A stretch of DNA of 64,000 nucleotides from an uncultured Oscillospiraceae bacterium (GTDB taxonomy: Bacteria; Bacillota; Clostridia; Oscillospirales; Ruminococcaceae), in NCBI GenBank assembly GCA_910577565.1, contig CAJTNJ010000006.1, positions 30,644 to 94,643 of the forward strand, read 5' to 3'. Position numbers and translations under genes: made by a program. This document shows positions 34,883 through 44,925 of the stretch, piece after piece; the first letter of the stretch is position 1; each line of letters begins with the position of its first letter. The notes under the pieces are model-generated. The model saw nothing but the letters and a program-made list of their open reading frames with translations. It had not been told where the DNA came from and did no database searches.

Positions 34883-37800
34883 ATGTCAGGCTCAAATACA
34901 TTTGGCGGAACGATTAAACTTGAAGGCGAAAAGGCGTACAGACAAGAGATTTCTCAGATTAATTCGGATTTAAAAGTTTTGGCAAGTGAGATGAGCAAAG
35001 TCACAGCAGAGTTTGGTAAAAATAACAATTCCACCTCTTTTCTTGCCTCAAAAAGTAAAGTTTTAAACGAGCAAATCGAAAGGCAAAAGGAAAAAATTGA
35101 AACGTTAAAGGGAGCACTTCAGCAGTCAAGCGAAAAATACGGTGAAAACGATAAACACACAAATAATTGGAGAACATCGCTTAACAAGGCCGAAGCTGAG
35201 CTTTCTAAAATGGAAAACAGCCTGAGTGAAGTAAACTCTGAAATGGAAAAATCGCAGACCCCGCTTGATAAACTGAATCAGGAACTTTTAGAGCAAGGCG
35301 AAAAGCTACGTCTACTACAAACCGAGTATAAAAATGTTGTTTTAGAACAGGGCAAAAACAGCACAGAGGCTAAGGAACTCACCGGAGAAATAAAGAGTTT
35401 AAATAGCGACATCAAAGAAAATAAGGATAAGTTAAACGAAGCTGAAACTGCAACAGAAAAGCTGGGTGATGAATTTAACAATACAGAAAAGAAAACCGGC
35501 AGTCTCAGTGAAGGCTTTACAGTCATGAAAGGTGTTATCGCAAACTTAATCTCAGATGCGATTAAAAAATTGGCTCGTGAATGCGTAAACCTTGTAAAGT
35601 CCGTTGTCAGTACGGGAATCGAATTTGAAAGTGCTTTTGCCGGAGTTAAAAAGACCGTAAATGCAACTGATGAAGAATTCGATGAATTTGAAAAAGGCCT
35701 CAGAGATATGTCAAAAGTCATGCCGACAACTGCATCTGAGCTTGCAAATATCGCTGAATCAGCATGACAGCTTGGGATTAAAAATGAAAATCTTTTGACG
35801 TTTACTGAAACTATGGCGAACTTAGGTGTGGCAACGAATATGAGCTCTGATGAAGCAGCGACTTCTCTTGCCCGACTTGCTAATATTACCGGGATGAGCC
35901 AAGAGAATTTTGACAGATTGGGTTCGTCAATTGTGGCACTTGGGAATAATTTTGCAACAACCGAATCAGAAGTCACGAACATGGCACTGAATATTTCGGC
36001 TGCGGGTTCGCAAGTTGGTATGACGGAGGCTGACATTTTAGGCGTTGCCGGAGCTTTGTCATCACTCGGATTAGAAGCTCAGGGCGGTGGCACAGCGATT
36101 TCAAAGGCAATAATTCAAATGGCGAACGCTTGCGAGACCGGAAGTGAAGATTTAGAGTATTTTGCCAAAGCCGCGGGAATGTCGACTTCTGATTTTCAAA
36201 GATATTTCGCTGAGGATGCAACAGGAGCACTCACTACCTTCATTTCAGGACTCGGAAATTTAAAAGACGAAAGTGCGCTTCAATTCCTTGACGATATGGG
36301 AATCAGTGAAACAAGGCTAAGAGATGCACTGCTCAGAGCTTCTAATGCAAGTGATTTATTTACAGATGCAGTCAAAACCTCAAACGATGCTTGGAACGAA
36401 AATTCAGCACTTACGAAGGAAGCACAAAAACGTTATGAAACCACAGAGAGTAAAGTTCAAATCCTTAAAAATACATTTACTGAAATGGGTCTAACTCTCT
36501 ACGATAAGGTTCAGCAGCCGCTTCAAAAAGCAGCAACAAAACTTACAGAGTTTTTTCAAAAAGCAAGTGAATCAGGCAGCTTAAAAGATGCACTTGATAA
36601 AATCTCAGAAAGTGCGGGAAACTTAATAGAAAAAGCAAGTGATATGCTTACAAATATCTTGCCACCGCTGATGAGCTTGATTTCATGGCTCATGGAGCAT
36701 TCTGATTTAGTGGCAATTTCACTGGGTTCTATTGTTACCACCATGATTGCGATAAAAACCGTCAAATTTGCCGGAGAAATCGGCGATACTGTGAAACAAA
36801 TGAAAGATTTTGGAAGTAATCTTTTAAGTGTCGCATCGAATCTTGATTTGATGAAAATAAAAGAAATAGCTTTAAACACCGTACAAGAAGCTGTCACAGC
36901 TGCACAGTGGCTCATGAATGCTGCAATGAACGCAAACCCGATAGGTTTGATTGTCGCTGCAATCGCAGCACTTGTGGCAGGATTTATTTTACTTTGGAAT
37001 AATTGCGAAGGATTCAGAAATTTTTGGACTTCGCTTTGGGATGAGACCGTCTCTGCTTGTATGTCAGCATGGAATGCTATATTACCATTTTTTACAGAGT
37101 GGCTGCCGAATGCATTTAATGGGGTGATTGGATTTATAACAGATAACTGGCAAGGGCTTTTTTTAATGCTGGTAAATCCATTTGCCGGAGCATTTAAACT
37201 GATTTATGATAACTGCGAAGGTTTTAGAAATTTCGTGGATAGCTTTATAAACTCGGTTAAAGAATTTTTTATAAATGGTTGGAATGGGATTGTGTCGTTT
37301 TTTACGGAAACTATTCCAAATTTTGTTACAAGTGTGATTGAATGGTGGAGTAGGCTTCCTTATCAAATCGGATTTTTGATTGGTCAAACAATTGGACATA
37401 TTATTAAGTTCGGAATAGATTTATTGAATTTTGCGACTGTAACTGTCCCTGAATTTATACATCAAGTTGTTGCATTTTTTATGGCTCTGCCGGGGCAAAT
37501 CGGAACATGGCTGAGTGACACGACCGCAAAAATAGGAGAATTTTTTGTAAACCTTGTAAACACGGGAGTCACGAAAACGACAGAGTTTGTAACGAATGTA
37601 ACGAGCTTTTTCTCTGAACTACCGAATAAAATCAATCAGTGGCTACAAAATACGATGAGCAAAATAGTAGAGTTTTTTGCAAATGCGATAAATACGGGAA
37701 AAATTAAAGCAAGCGAGTTTTTGAATAACGTGATAAATGTGCTTAAAAACTTACCTAGTGAAATCGGAAATTCACTTTCGCAGACAATTCAAAAAGTCAT

Positions 37801-38452
37801 TTCTTGGGCTGGGGATTTAGTAAATCGTGGTCGCTCAGCTGCAAATGATTTATTCAGCGCAGTAGTTAATAGGATTAAAGAAATTCCGGGGCAAATGTAT
37901 TCTATTGGAAGCAACATTGTTTCGGGAATTTGGAACGGAATATCAGGGTCTATCAGCTGGATTACAAGTAAAGTAAAGGAATTTGCAAGAGGGATTTTAG
38001 ACGGAATTAAATCAGCACTTGGCATACATTCTCCATCAAAGGTGTTTGAGCTAGAGGTCGGAAAAAACATGGCTTTGGGTCTCGGTGAAGGTTTCACGAA
38101 TGCCATGAGTGACGTACAAAAAGAAATGAAAAAAGCAATTCCGACTAGCTTCAGTACAGACGTAAATATGGCGATAAGTGCCACAAATTCATCGCTTGAC
38201 ATCATGACTTCTCAGTCAAACAAAAACGGTGCTACTGCAAATTTGGTGGATAGATTTAAGTCAGCCCTCGAAAACACGAGTGAAAATATTTCCGAAAAAC
38301 TTGATTCAATCCTCTACTTTTTAGAGGACTACATTCCCGAACTTCAAAAACGTCAGCTTTGCCTTGATACGGGTGTTTTAGTTGGAGAGTTGGCCCCACC
38401 GATTAATAGTGAGCTTTCCAAAATTCAAAATTCAAAGGAGCGTGGAAGATGA
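34883..38452 (+). CDS. Tape measure protein interrupted by one in-frame TGA
   Basis: Sets tail length and helps eject DNA. The frame is 1,190 codons from ATG 34883 (behind AGGGGGTGAGG). N-terminus: helical and coiled coil. Then the TP901 core ([57 protein letters not shown]), a hydrophobic centre with Trp-rich repeats ([27 protein letters not shown]) and a C-terminal [25 protein letters not shown] at 35765-35767 falls between AESA and QLGI, where the family has Gly (GGA would differ by one base). All else is intact. Nonsense mutation or readthrough. Confidence 0.88.
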
Positions 38453-39078
38453 TAAATGAAATTAAGTTTATTGGGTCAAATTCGGGTATCACAAAGTGTA
38501 GCTACACTGATTTTGGTTTAATTTTAACCGGGCAAAATATCGGGGTTCCAAAAGCAAAAACTTACACCGTTGACATCGAAGGCATGGATGGTAGCCTAGA
38601 TTTATCTGAATTTTTCGGCGAAATAAAGTATGAAAACCGTACTTTGAAATTTACGTTTGAGGTAATTGAGAAAATCTTAGATTGGCAATTAAGAATGAGC
38701 ATAATTTCTTCGTTTCTGCATGGTCAAAAGATGAAAATTGAGGTTTGGTCAGACCCTGATTTTTATTACATTGGAAGATGCGCTGTTGATGAATATAGTT
38801 CCAGTAGCAGACTTGGAAAAATCGTGATTTCTTGCGATGTAGAACCATATAAATACAAACAAAACATCACTACTTTTCACCTGATTAGTGGCACAAATAC
38901 AGTAAATAACAGTAGAATGACAGCTTTTGCCGACCTTATGAATGAATCTGAAATCAAAATAAATAACAAAGTGTACGGTGCGGGAACACATCTTAGAGCA
39001 ATAAAACTTGCTTGTGGAAAAAATATTTTAAATTCAAGCGGTGAGGCAACTCTGACGTTTCAAGAGGGAAAAATTTGA
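38449..39078 (+). CDS. Distal tail protein (Dit)
   Basis: 209 residues. Baseplate hub ring at the tail tip. [20 protein letters not shown] and LKFTFEV are the conserved core of siphophage Dit proteins, with a CDVEPYKYK segment ending the N-terminal domain. ATG overlaps the tape measure stop by 4 bp. Confidence 0.88.
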   Translation: MINEIKFIGSNSGITKCSYTDFGLILTGQNIGVPKAKTYTVDIEGMDGSLDLSEFFGEIKYENRTLKFTFEVIEKILDWQLRMSIISSFLHGQKMKIEVWSDPDFYYIGRCAVDEYSSSSRLGKIVISCDVEPYKYKQNITTFHLISGTNTVNNSRMTAFADLMNESEIKINNKVYGAGTHLRAIKLACGKNILNSSGEATLTFQEGKI

Positions 39079-39081
39079 ATG

Positions 39082-39160
39082 ATGTCGGATAAAATATGGG
39101 GTCCCCGAAAAGTCCGAAAGACTTTTTGGGGAGAGGAGAAACCCTGTAACGTTCGACATT
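39082..39160 (+). repeat. Structured RNA repeat, copy B (upstream of tail endopeptidase gene)
   Basis: CCCCGAAAAGTC (39103-39114) pairs with GACTTTTTGGGG (39120-39131) over a 5-nt loop CGAAA. Outside it ATGGGGT (39096-39102) pairs with ACCCTGT using G-U pairs, and ATGTCG (39082-39087) with CGACAT (39154-39159). Basal stem sequence and the following GAGAGGA match copy A at 32452-32543, while the inside differs. Confidence 0.65.
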
Positions 39161-39200
39161 TTGTGAATACAAAATTCATAGTGGAAGGAGTTTCGACGAG

Positions 39201-40922
39201 GTGAGATACACCATATTTTGTGACGATTACTGCCTTTATGATTCCGAGCTAAATGAATTTCAATTGCAAAATCCCATTTTAAAACAAGAATTAAATTCAG
39301 TTTCGGAACTTTCATTTACGATTCACCCGAATCACCCGTATTTTAATAACATTTCAAAGCTGAGTTCAGTCATAACAGCTTATCGAAATGACGATAAACT
39401 AATTTTCAAAGGCAGGGTTATAAGTTCAGAACTTGGCTTCCATAATGAGAAAAAGATAGTTTGTGAGGGTACCCTCGCTTTTTTGCTCGATACCATAATT
39501 CGCCCGTTTGATTTTCCGAATGATGAGCAGTTTGAGGACTTAAATTATGACAGCGACAATGTGATTGAATATTTTTTAAACTGGGTTTTGAACTGTCATA
39601 ATTCACAAGCAAAAGATTTTCAACAAATAAAGCTCGGAACCGTCACAGTTACAGATTCAAACAATTATATATCTCGCTCCAGCATTGAGTTTTTAAGCGC
39701 ATGGGAAGTTATAAATTCAAGGCTCTTGAAAACGCATGGCGGATATTTAGTGATGCACGAAATAAACGGTGAAAACGTACTTGATTACCTTGAAGATTTC
39801 ACAGATACAGGTTACAAAGACGGAAATAAACTGGTTTGTACTCAGAAAATCGAGTTTGGGCAAAACCTTTTAGATTTAATAGAGGAAACCAGTGGAGCCA
39901 ACATTAAAACGGGAATAATTCCTCTAGGAAGCAGACTTAAAGATTCCGATGGTAATGAAACCGACGAATATTTGACGATTGCAAGTTTGCCGGATGGCAC
40001 ACTTTCGGAAGGAATCATCAAAACAGGCGACCACATTTTAAATACTACGCTTTCTGAAAATTACGGAGCAATCTATGAAGTAGTGAAGTGGGATGATGTG
40101 ACAAAACCTGAAAATCTGCAAAGCAAAGCTATAACGCACCTTGCTGACAGTATAAAATTTAATAATGAAATCACAATTAAGGCTGTCGATTTAAAGCTCA
40201 CAAATGAGCAAATCGGAGCTTTTGAGATAGGACAATATATTCGTTGTTACAGCGACCCACATGGAATTGATGATTTATATTTACTGGGGAAAATTTCTAC
40301 CCCTATGAAAAATCCTGAGGGAACAACGATTGAAATTAATAAGGTTTCTCTCTCGTTTACTGATAAAGTGCTTGAAAACAAGAAAAATACAGACAATATT
40401 GTTACTCGAATAGACCGCGTTGAACGTGGATATATAAATACCGGAAGCATTAAGGGCATTGCAAACGAAACAATTGAAAATAGCAGTGCCTTCGAGCAAA
40501 ACAGCACTGCAATTATGGCTCAGGTTGCACAGCTTTATACCAAAATTACCGATTTTGAAACGTATCAAAGTAATGTTTCAACGAAGTTTTCTCAAACAAA
40601 TGATAGTTTTACTTATCAATTTAATACTTTAACTGAAATAATCAACAACCTAGATGCTGATTCCGCTGCTCAGTTTAACAATATTATAAGGTACATTCGC
40701 TTTGTCGATGGTGACATAATCCTCGGTGAAGTAAACAACAGCTTAATGCTTAAAATCAGCAATGACAAAATTTCATTCCTTCAAAACGGAATAGAAGTTG
40801 CCTACATGACAGACAACAAACTTTATATCACAGACGGAGAATTTTTAAATAGTTTGCAGTTAGGTAATTTTGCTTTTTATCCAAGGTCGAGTGGAAATTT
40901 ATCATTTAAGAAAATCAAGTAG
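39201..40922 (+). CDS. Prophage tail endopeptidase / tail-associated lysin (Tal-like)
   Basis: 573 residues. N-terminal gp27-like hub domain of siphophage minor structural proteins: FCDDYCLYDSELNEFQLQNP, LSFTIHPNHPYF, FKGRVISSELGFHNEKKIVC, YLEDFTDTGYKDGNKLVCTQ; then a helical/coiled region (VTRIDRVERGYINTGSIKGI) and a beta tail (YMTDNKLYITDGEFLNSLQL). GTG start at 39201 after GGAGTTTCGACGAG. Follows Dit, its standard partner. Confidence 0.85.
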   Translation: MRYTIFCDDYCLYDSELNEFQLQNPILKQELNSVSELSFTIHPNHPYFNNISKLSSVITAYRNDDKLIFKGRVISSELGFHNEKKIVCEGTLAFLLDTIIRPFDFPNDEQFEDLNYDSDNVIEYFLNWVLNCHNSQAKDFQQIKLGTVTVTDSNNYISRSSIEFLSAWEVINSRLLKTHGGYLVMHEINGENVLDYLEDFTDTGYKDGNKLVCTQKIEFGQNLLDLIEETSGANIKTGIIPLGSRLKDSDGNETDEYLTIASLPDGTLSEGIIKTGDHILNTTLSENYGAIYEVVKWDDVTKPENLQSKAITHLADSIKFNNEITIKAVDLKLTNEQIGAFEIGQYIRCYSDPHGIDDLYLLGKISTPMKNPEGTTIEINKVSLSFTDKVLENKKNTDNIVTRIDRVERGYINTGSIKGIANETIENSSAFEQNSTAIMAQVAQLYTKITDFETYQSNVSTKFSQTNDSFTYQFNTLTEIINNLDADSAAQFNNIIRYIRFVDGDIILGEVNNSLMLKISNDKISFLQNGIEVAYMTDNKLYITDGEFLNSLQLGNFAFYPRSSGNLSFKKIK

Positions 40923-40935
40923 GTGGTGAAAGAAA

Positions 40936-42774
40936 TTGGGAACTTCAAGCACATTTGGTACAAGCAATTCACACGTTAAATACAATATAAAAATTAATCA
41001 AAACTCTCAGAGCATAGATGGCAACTACTCAAATGTATCTGTATGGGTGGATTTTTGGCGAGATTATGGTTCGGGGACTTGCTATTGCAAAATTAATGGT
41101 ACAACTTATTCTGCGACAGTTTCATCAAGCCAAAAAATAACCAATTCAGGCATAACGTTATTTAGCAAAACTCTCGATATTTACCACAATGCAGATGGCT
41201 CAAATTACCTTGAAGCATCTGCTTGGATTAGTATGGATACACCGCTGACGTCAAGCGAACAGGGATATGGAGAGTGGCTTTCCACAATTCCGAGAGCAAG
41301 CACTATTTCGAGCATAAGTGGCAATACTTTCGGAAGTTCGGTGACTGTAAATATAAGCAGGGCTTCGAGCTCTTTTACTCACAAAGTTGATTATGTAAGG
41401 CCCGACGGAGAACATTTTCGTGTGGGAGAAAATGTTGGCACAAGTTGTACTTTTACTCCGGCACTCAGTGATTGTAATTTTGTGCCAAATTCCACGTCAG
41501 CATCAGCACAAATATATGTATATACCTATTCCGGCGGCACATATATTGGTAGCTCTTCAAAATCTTTTACTCTTAATGTTCCGTCCAGCGTTTTACCAAC
41601 AATAAACTCGGTAAGCCTTTCAGAAGCTGTTTCGGGGATTTATGCTCAATTTGGCGGATATGTTCAAGGAAAATCAAAGATTTCGGGAAATGTTTCTGCA
41701 AGTGGAGCATATTCTAGCACAATTAAAAGCTATAACATATCAGTAAATGGTGCCAACTATACTGGGGGCAGTTTCACAACAAATTTCTTATCAGCGAGTG
41801 GTTCTAATTCCTGCACTGTAAAAGTTACGGACAGCCGAAATAGAACAGCGAGCAAAACAGTTAATTTTTCTGTCACAGCTTATGAAAGCCCAAAAATAAA
41901 TTTATTCACTGTGTCCCGTTGCAATTCAGATGGCACTGCCAATGATGAAGGTGGTTATGCAAAATGCACTATATCTGCTGAGATTTCGAGCGTACACAGC
42001 AAAAATACAAAGTCGTTCAAGATTATGTATAAAAAGACGTCTGATTCGTCTTGGAATACGTTTACTCTAAGCAGTAGCGGTTATTCTCTTAGCACAATAC
42101 AGATTATAGGTAACATTGACACTGAATCTGAGTATAACTTTAAGGCTGTAGCAACCGATTATTTTAGCCTTGCTGAGTATTCTCATAACCTTTCGACCGC
42201 TTATACTCTCATGGATTTCAATAAAAGCGGAAAAGGATTAGCAATCGGCAAAGTTTCAACGCAAAATGCATTTGAAATCAATATGGATACTAAACTAACA
42301 GGAAATTTGGCAATAAACAACAAGACTATTTTTGACTTGATTTATCCTGTTGGTTCGATTTATATGTCGGTTAATAGTACAAATCCTAAAAATTTATTTG
42401 GCGGAACATGGGTACAATGGGGTTCGGGTCGAGTGCCGGTATGTGTTAATACTTCTGATTCAAATTTTAGTACAGTCGAAAAAACAGGTGGAAATGCCTC
42501 ACATCGTCACGAGTTTAGAATCGGTATGCATTGGTATTACGGAAATGCCGCAGGCGAAGGTGCGTATAACTCCACAGGTGCATACAGGTTTTCAGACAGT
42601 CAATATGATGGTTGGGCAAGAGATTTAGCATCTATGAGTGTGACTTTAAATACAAACACAACCACAAGTACCAAAACCGCAACTGCCAATGGAAAATGGT
42701 CTAAGGGAGACACCGCAAACACAAGTACATTGCAGCCCTATATCACGTGTTATATGTGGAAAAGGACAGATTAA
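40936..42774 (+). CDS. Tail fibre / receptor-binding protein (DUF859-like with collar domain)
   Basis: 612 residues, Ser/Thr-rich beta structure. The first part (YNIKINQNSQSIDGNYSNVS, YHNADGSNYLEASAWI) resembles DUF859 siphophage proteins; the middle has Ig-like repeats; the C-terminus (DLIYPVGSIYMSVNSTNPKN, LFGGTWVQWGSGRVPVCVN, GGNASHRHEF, YITCYMWKRTD) is the baseplate-wedge/collar-type head seen on many adhesins. TTG start at 40936 behind AGGTGGTGAAAG. Probably decides host recognition. Confidence 0.8.
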   Translation: MGTSSTFGTSNSHVKYNIKINQNSQSIDGNYSNVSVWVDFWRDYGSGTCYCKINGTTYSATVSSSQKITNSGITLFSKTLDIYHNADGSNYLEASAWISMDTPLTSSEQGYGEWLSTIPRASTISSISGNTFGSSVTVNISRASSSFTHKVDYVRPDGEHFRVGENVGTSCTFTPALSDCNFVPNSTSASAQIYVYTYSGGTYIGSSSKSFTLNVPSSVLPTINSVSLSEAVSGIYAQFGGYVQGKSKISGNVSASGAYSSTIKSYNISVNGANYTGGSFTTNFLSASGSNSCTVKVTDSRNRTASKTVNFSVTAYESPKINLFTVSRCNSDGTANDEGGYAKCTISAEISSVHSKNTKSFKIMYKKTSDSSWNTFTLSSSGYSLSTIQIIGNIDTESEYNFKAVATDYFSLAEYSHNLSTAYTLMDFNKSGKGLAIGKVSTQNAFEINMDTKLTGNLAINNKTIFDLIYPVGSIYMSVNSTNPKNLFGGTWVQWGSGRVPVCVNTSDSNFSTVEKTGGNASHRHEFRIGMHWYYGNAAGEGAYNSTGAYRFSDSQYDGWARDLASMSVTLNTNTTTSTKTATANGKWSKGDTANTSTLQPYITCYMWKRTD

Positions 42775-42802
42775 AATTACATAAATGAAAGGAAAATTTA
42801 AA

Positions 42803-43471
42803 ATGAGTAAAAAAGTATATTTATCACCGAGCAATCAAATTAACAATCTTTACGCAGCGGGCAATACGAATGAGTGTGAACAATGTAACAGAATTGCTGA
42901 GTATGCAAAAATAGCCCTTGAAAGATGTGGGTTTGAAGTCAAGAAAGCCTTGTCGGGTCAAAACATGAACACAAGCATTAAAGAAAGCAATAATTGGGGT
43001 GCTGATTTACATATTCCAATCCATACGAACGCTTTCAATGGTCAAACTCTTGGTGGCACACTCGTTATGATTTATAGTAGTGCTACTGAGAACAAAAAGA
43101 CCGGAAGTGCAATTTTAAATGCTGTTGCTCCAATTTCGCCGGGGCCTGATTACAGTTTGAGAGTTAATTCAAGCCTTGCAGAATTAAACTCAACAAAGGC
43201 TATTGCTGTGTATTTAGAGGTGGAATTTCACGACACACAAGACGGTGCAAACTGGATAATTAATAACGTCAAATCTATTGGTGAGGCCATTTGCAAAGGT
43301 GTTTGTGAGTTTTATGGAGTTACATACAAAGTTGACGAAACAGAATTGCCCGGTAAACTCTATCGTGTACAAATTGGAGCATTTAAAGACAAATCAAACG
43401 CAGACAACTGTTTACAGCAAGCAAAAAACGCCGGATTTGCCGACGCTTTTATAAAAGAGGTGCAGCCATGA
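42803..43471 (+). CDS. Phage N-acetylmuramoyl-L-alanine amidase with SPOR domain
   Basis: Endolysin cutting the peptide from muramic acid. Amidase_3 fold: VYLSPSNQINNLYAAGNTNE start, HIPIHTNAFNGQTLGGTLVM (zinc His), catalytic Glu in VYLEVEFHDTQDGANWI. A C-terminal SPOR-like domain (KLYRVQIGAFKDKSNADNCL) should bind denuded glycan. I start at ATG 42803 (222 aa) behind AAAGGA; the ATG at 42785 has no site. Confidence 0.92.
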   Translation: MSKKVYLSPSNQINNLYAAGNTNECEQCNRIAEYAKIALERCGFEVKKALSGQNMNTSIKESNNWGADLHIPIHTNAFNGQTLGGTLVMIYSSATENKKTGSAILNAVAPISPGPDYSLRVNSSLAELNSTKAIAVYLEVEFHDTQDGANWIINNVKSIGEAICKGVCEFYGVTYKVDETELPGKLYRVQIGAFKDKSNADNCLQQAKNAGFADAFIKEVQP

Positions 43472-43746
43472 ATCAAGACATATCTAAAATGATTATGACC
43501 GCAATATTAGTCGAAGGAATAATAACTTATTTTAATGAATTTTTTGTTTCGGGAAATGCCCCATGGCAGATGATTTTGAACCTAATTTTAGGAATTGTTA
43601 TTGCTATGGCATACAAGCTGGATTTACCTAAATATCTAGGGTTGCAGTCCGATATTTATTACGTTGGCACCGTTTTGACCGGAATTTTGATTTCTCGTGG
43701 CTCGAATTATTTTTATGATTTAATCAGCAAAGTTTTAAACGCATAA
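43468..43746 (+). CDS. Phage holin-like membrane protein
   Basis: 92 residues with hydrophobic segments near residues 8-25, 33-50 and 60-80. Starts 4 bp inside the amidase end. Position next to the endolysin plus the size indicates a holin that permeabilises the membrane. Last plus-strand phage gene before the cargo. Confidence 0.75.
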   Translation: MNQDISKMIMTAILVEGIITYFNEFFVSGNAPWQMILNLILGIVIAMAYKLDLPKYLGLQSDIYYVGTVLTGILISRGSNYFYDLISKVLNA

Positions 43747-43857
43747 GGGTCGTGTACTAAAGAAGTTTATACAAACATTATCATAGTCATAAAATTAGGA
43801 TTTGTCTTCTTATTAATGTTCTCCAATTTTATTGTAAACTTATTCGGGACACGACCT
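43747..43857. repeat. Imperfect inverted repeat at phage-cargo junction (MITE or IS remnant)
   Basis: Starts at the base after the holin stop. GGGTCGTGTACTAAAGAAGT and on to 43774 matches the reverse complement of 43831-43857 (AGGTCGTGTCCCGAATAAGT) with a few differences, enclosing about 56 bp of non-coding DNA. Arms of about 26 bp around a short core look like a MITE or IS footprint; the loop is too long for a simple terminator. Confidence 0.5.
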
Positions 43858-43897
43858 AAATAAGAGTAAATTACATTTAAACCAATAATTTACGGGT

Positions 43898-44455
43898 TTA
43901 TAAAATATCACTTTTAAGTATAGAATATATTGCAGTATCACATCTCTCACCTGTATTTTTGACGCCATACTGTCTCAGAATACCTTCATACTTCATTCCG
44001 CACTTAACCATAACTCTTCCTGAAGCTGGATTTTCTGTCATGTGCCTTAATTGTATGCGATTAAACCCGACTGTATTAAATAAATAGTTCATCACAGCTC
44101 TTAAAGTCTCTGTCATTATTCCTTTATTCCAATACTTTTTAGAAATAACATATCCAATTTCACAGGTAGATCTGATTTCTATAATTTCAATAACATCAAT
44201 GCTTCCTATTACTTCATTTGTATCCTTTAACGTAATGCACCATTTATAACAATTCTTATTTTTATATTTGTCTATCCATTCATTCAAAATTTTATATGTG
44301 TCATTAATATCTTTATGAGCTTGCCAAGAAAGATATTTTACGTTTTCAGGGTCTTTTGCCCAATTATCAAACATTTGCTCAGCATCTTTAATTTTAAATC
44401 GTCTAAGTAAAAGCCTTTCTGTTTCTATATTTTGAGTTCATATATGAGTTAACAT
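43898..44455 (-). pseudogene. GNAT acetyltransferase (RimJ/RimL-like) with TGA at codon 6
   Basis: From ATG 44455 (behind GGAGGAA) the sequence is MLTHI, TGA (44440-44438), TQNIETERLLLRRFKIKDAE, then MFDNWAKDPENVKYLSWQAH, EIGYVISKKYWNKGIMTETL and ASGRVMVKCGMKYEGILRQY. Family members read H-x-G-T-x-x-IETERL, so the TGA replaces a Gly codon (GGA to TGA, one base). The rest is intact to the stop. An internal start at the Met before FDNW would drop the first strand. Confidence 0.8.
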
Positions 44456-44470
44456 TAAAATTCCTCCTTA

Positions 44471-44884
44471 TTAAAAATATTTTACAAAGAAATACTTTGT
44501 GAGTTTTTGATTTTCTTTATTTTTTCTTACAAATTCAAGTTTAAAACCGCATTTTTCATAAAATTGGGGTGCTTGAAATTCGTTTGTAACAAGATTTATA
44601 TTGTTAAAACCTTTTCCGTTGAAGTGTTGTTCTACTTGTTTTAAAAGAGCTACACCTATACCTTTGCCTCTGTAACTTTTTAGCACAACCAAATTATTTA
44701 CTGTAACCTCAGAATAATAGCTAAAACCAGTTACATATCCAACAGTTTTATTATTATCCTTTGCAACAAATGCAAATCGCTTAAAATTATACTCTATTCC
44801 ATTTTCAGTGTCGTATTCAGAAAGTAATTCATCAGCTATTTTATCAATTTCGTCAAAATTTTCGGCATAATCAATTTTTAACAT
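44471..44884 (-). CDS. GNAT family acetyltransferase
   Basis: 137 residues with the acetyl-CoA loop SYRGKGIGVALLKQVEQHF and a C-terminal APQFYEKCGFKLEFV. Such small GNATs may modify antibiotics, peptides or small metabolites; the substrate cannot be told. ATG behind GAGAGGT, 41 bp after the beta-lactamase, in the same run. Confidence 0.85.
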   Translation of the reverse strand: MLKIDYAENFDEIDKIADELLSEYDTENGIEYNFKRFAFVAKDNNKTVGYVTGFSYYSEVTVNNLVVLKSYRGKGIGVALLKQVEQHFNGKGFNNINLVTNEFQAPQFYEKCGFKLEFVRKNKENQKLTKYFFVKYF

Positions 44885-44925
44885 ACACGTTTACCTCTCT
44901 CGTTTCCAATTATGATTGATTTCTA

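Noticed and set aside
35278-36036. 252-codon open frame opposite the tape measure gene
   Set aside because: Low-complexity antisense shadow of a coiled-coil gene; no start signal.
35765-44440. A recoded genetic code with UGA = Gly
   Set aside because: TGA ends several genes cleanly (portal, terminase, HNH, Dit) and host genes use TGA as stop; two isolated sites are better explained by mutation.
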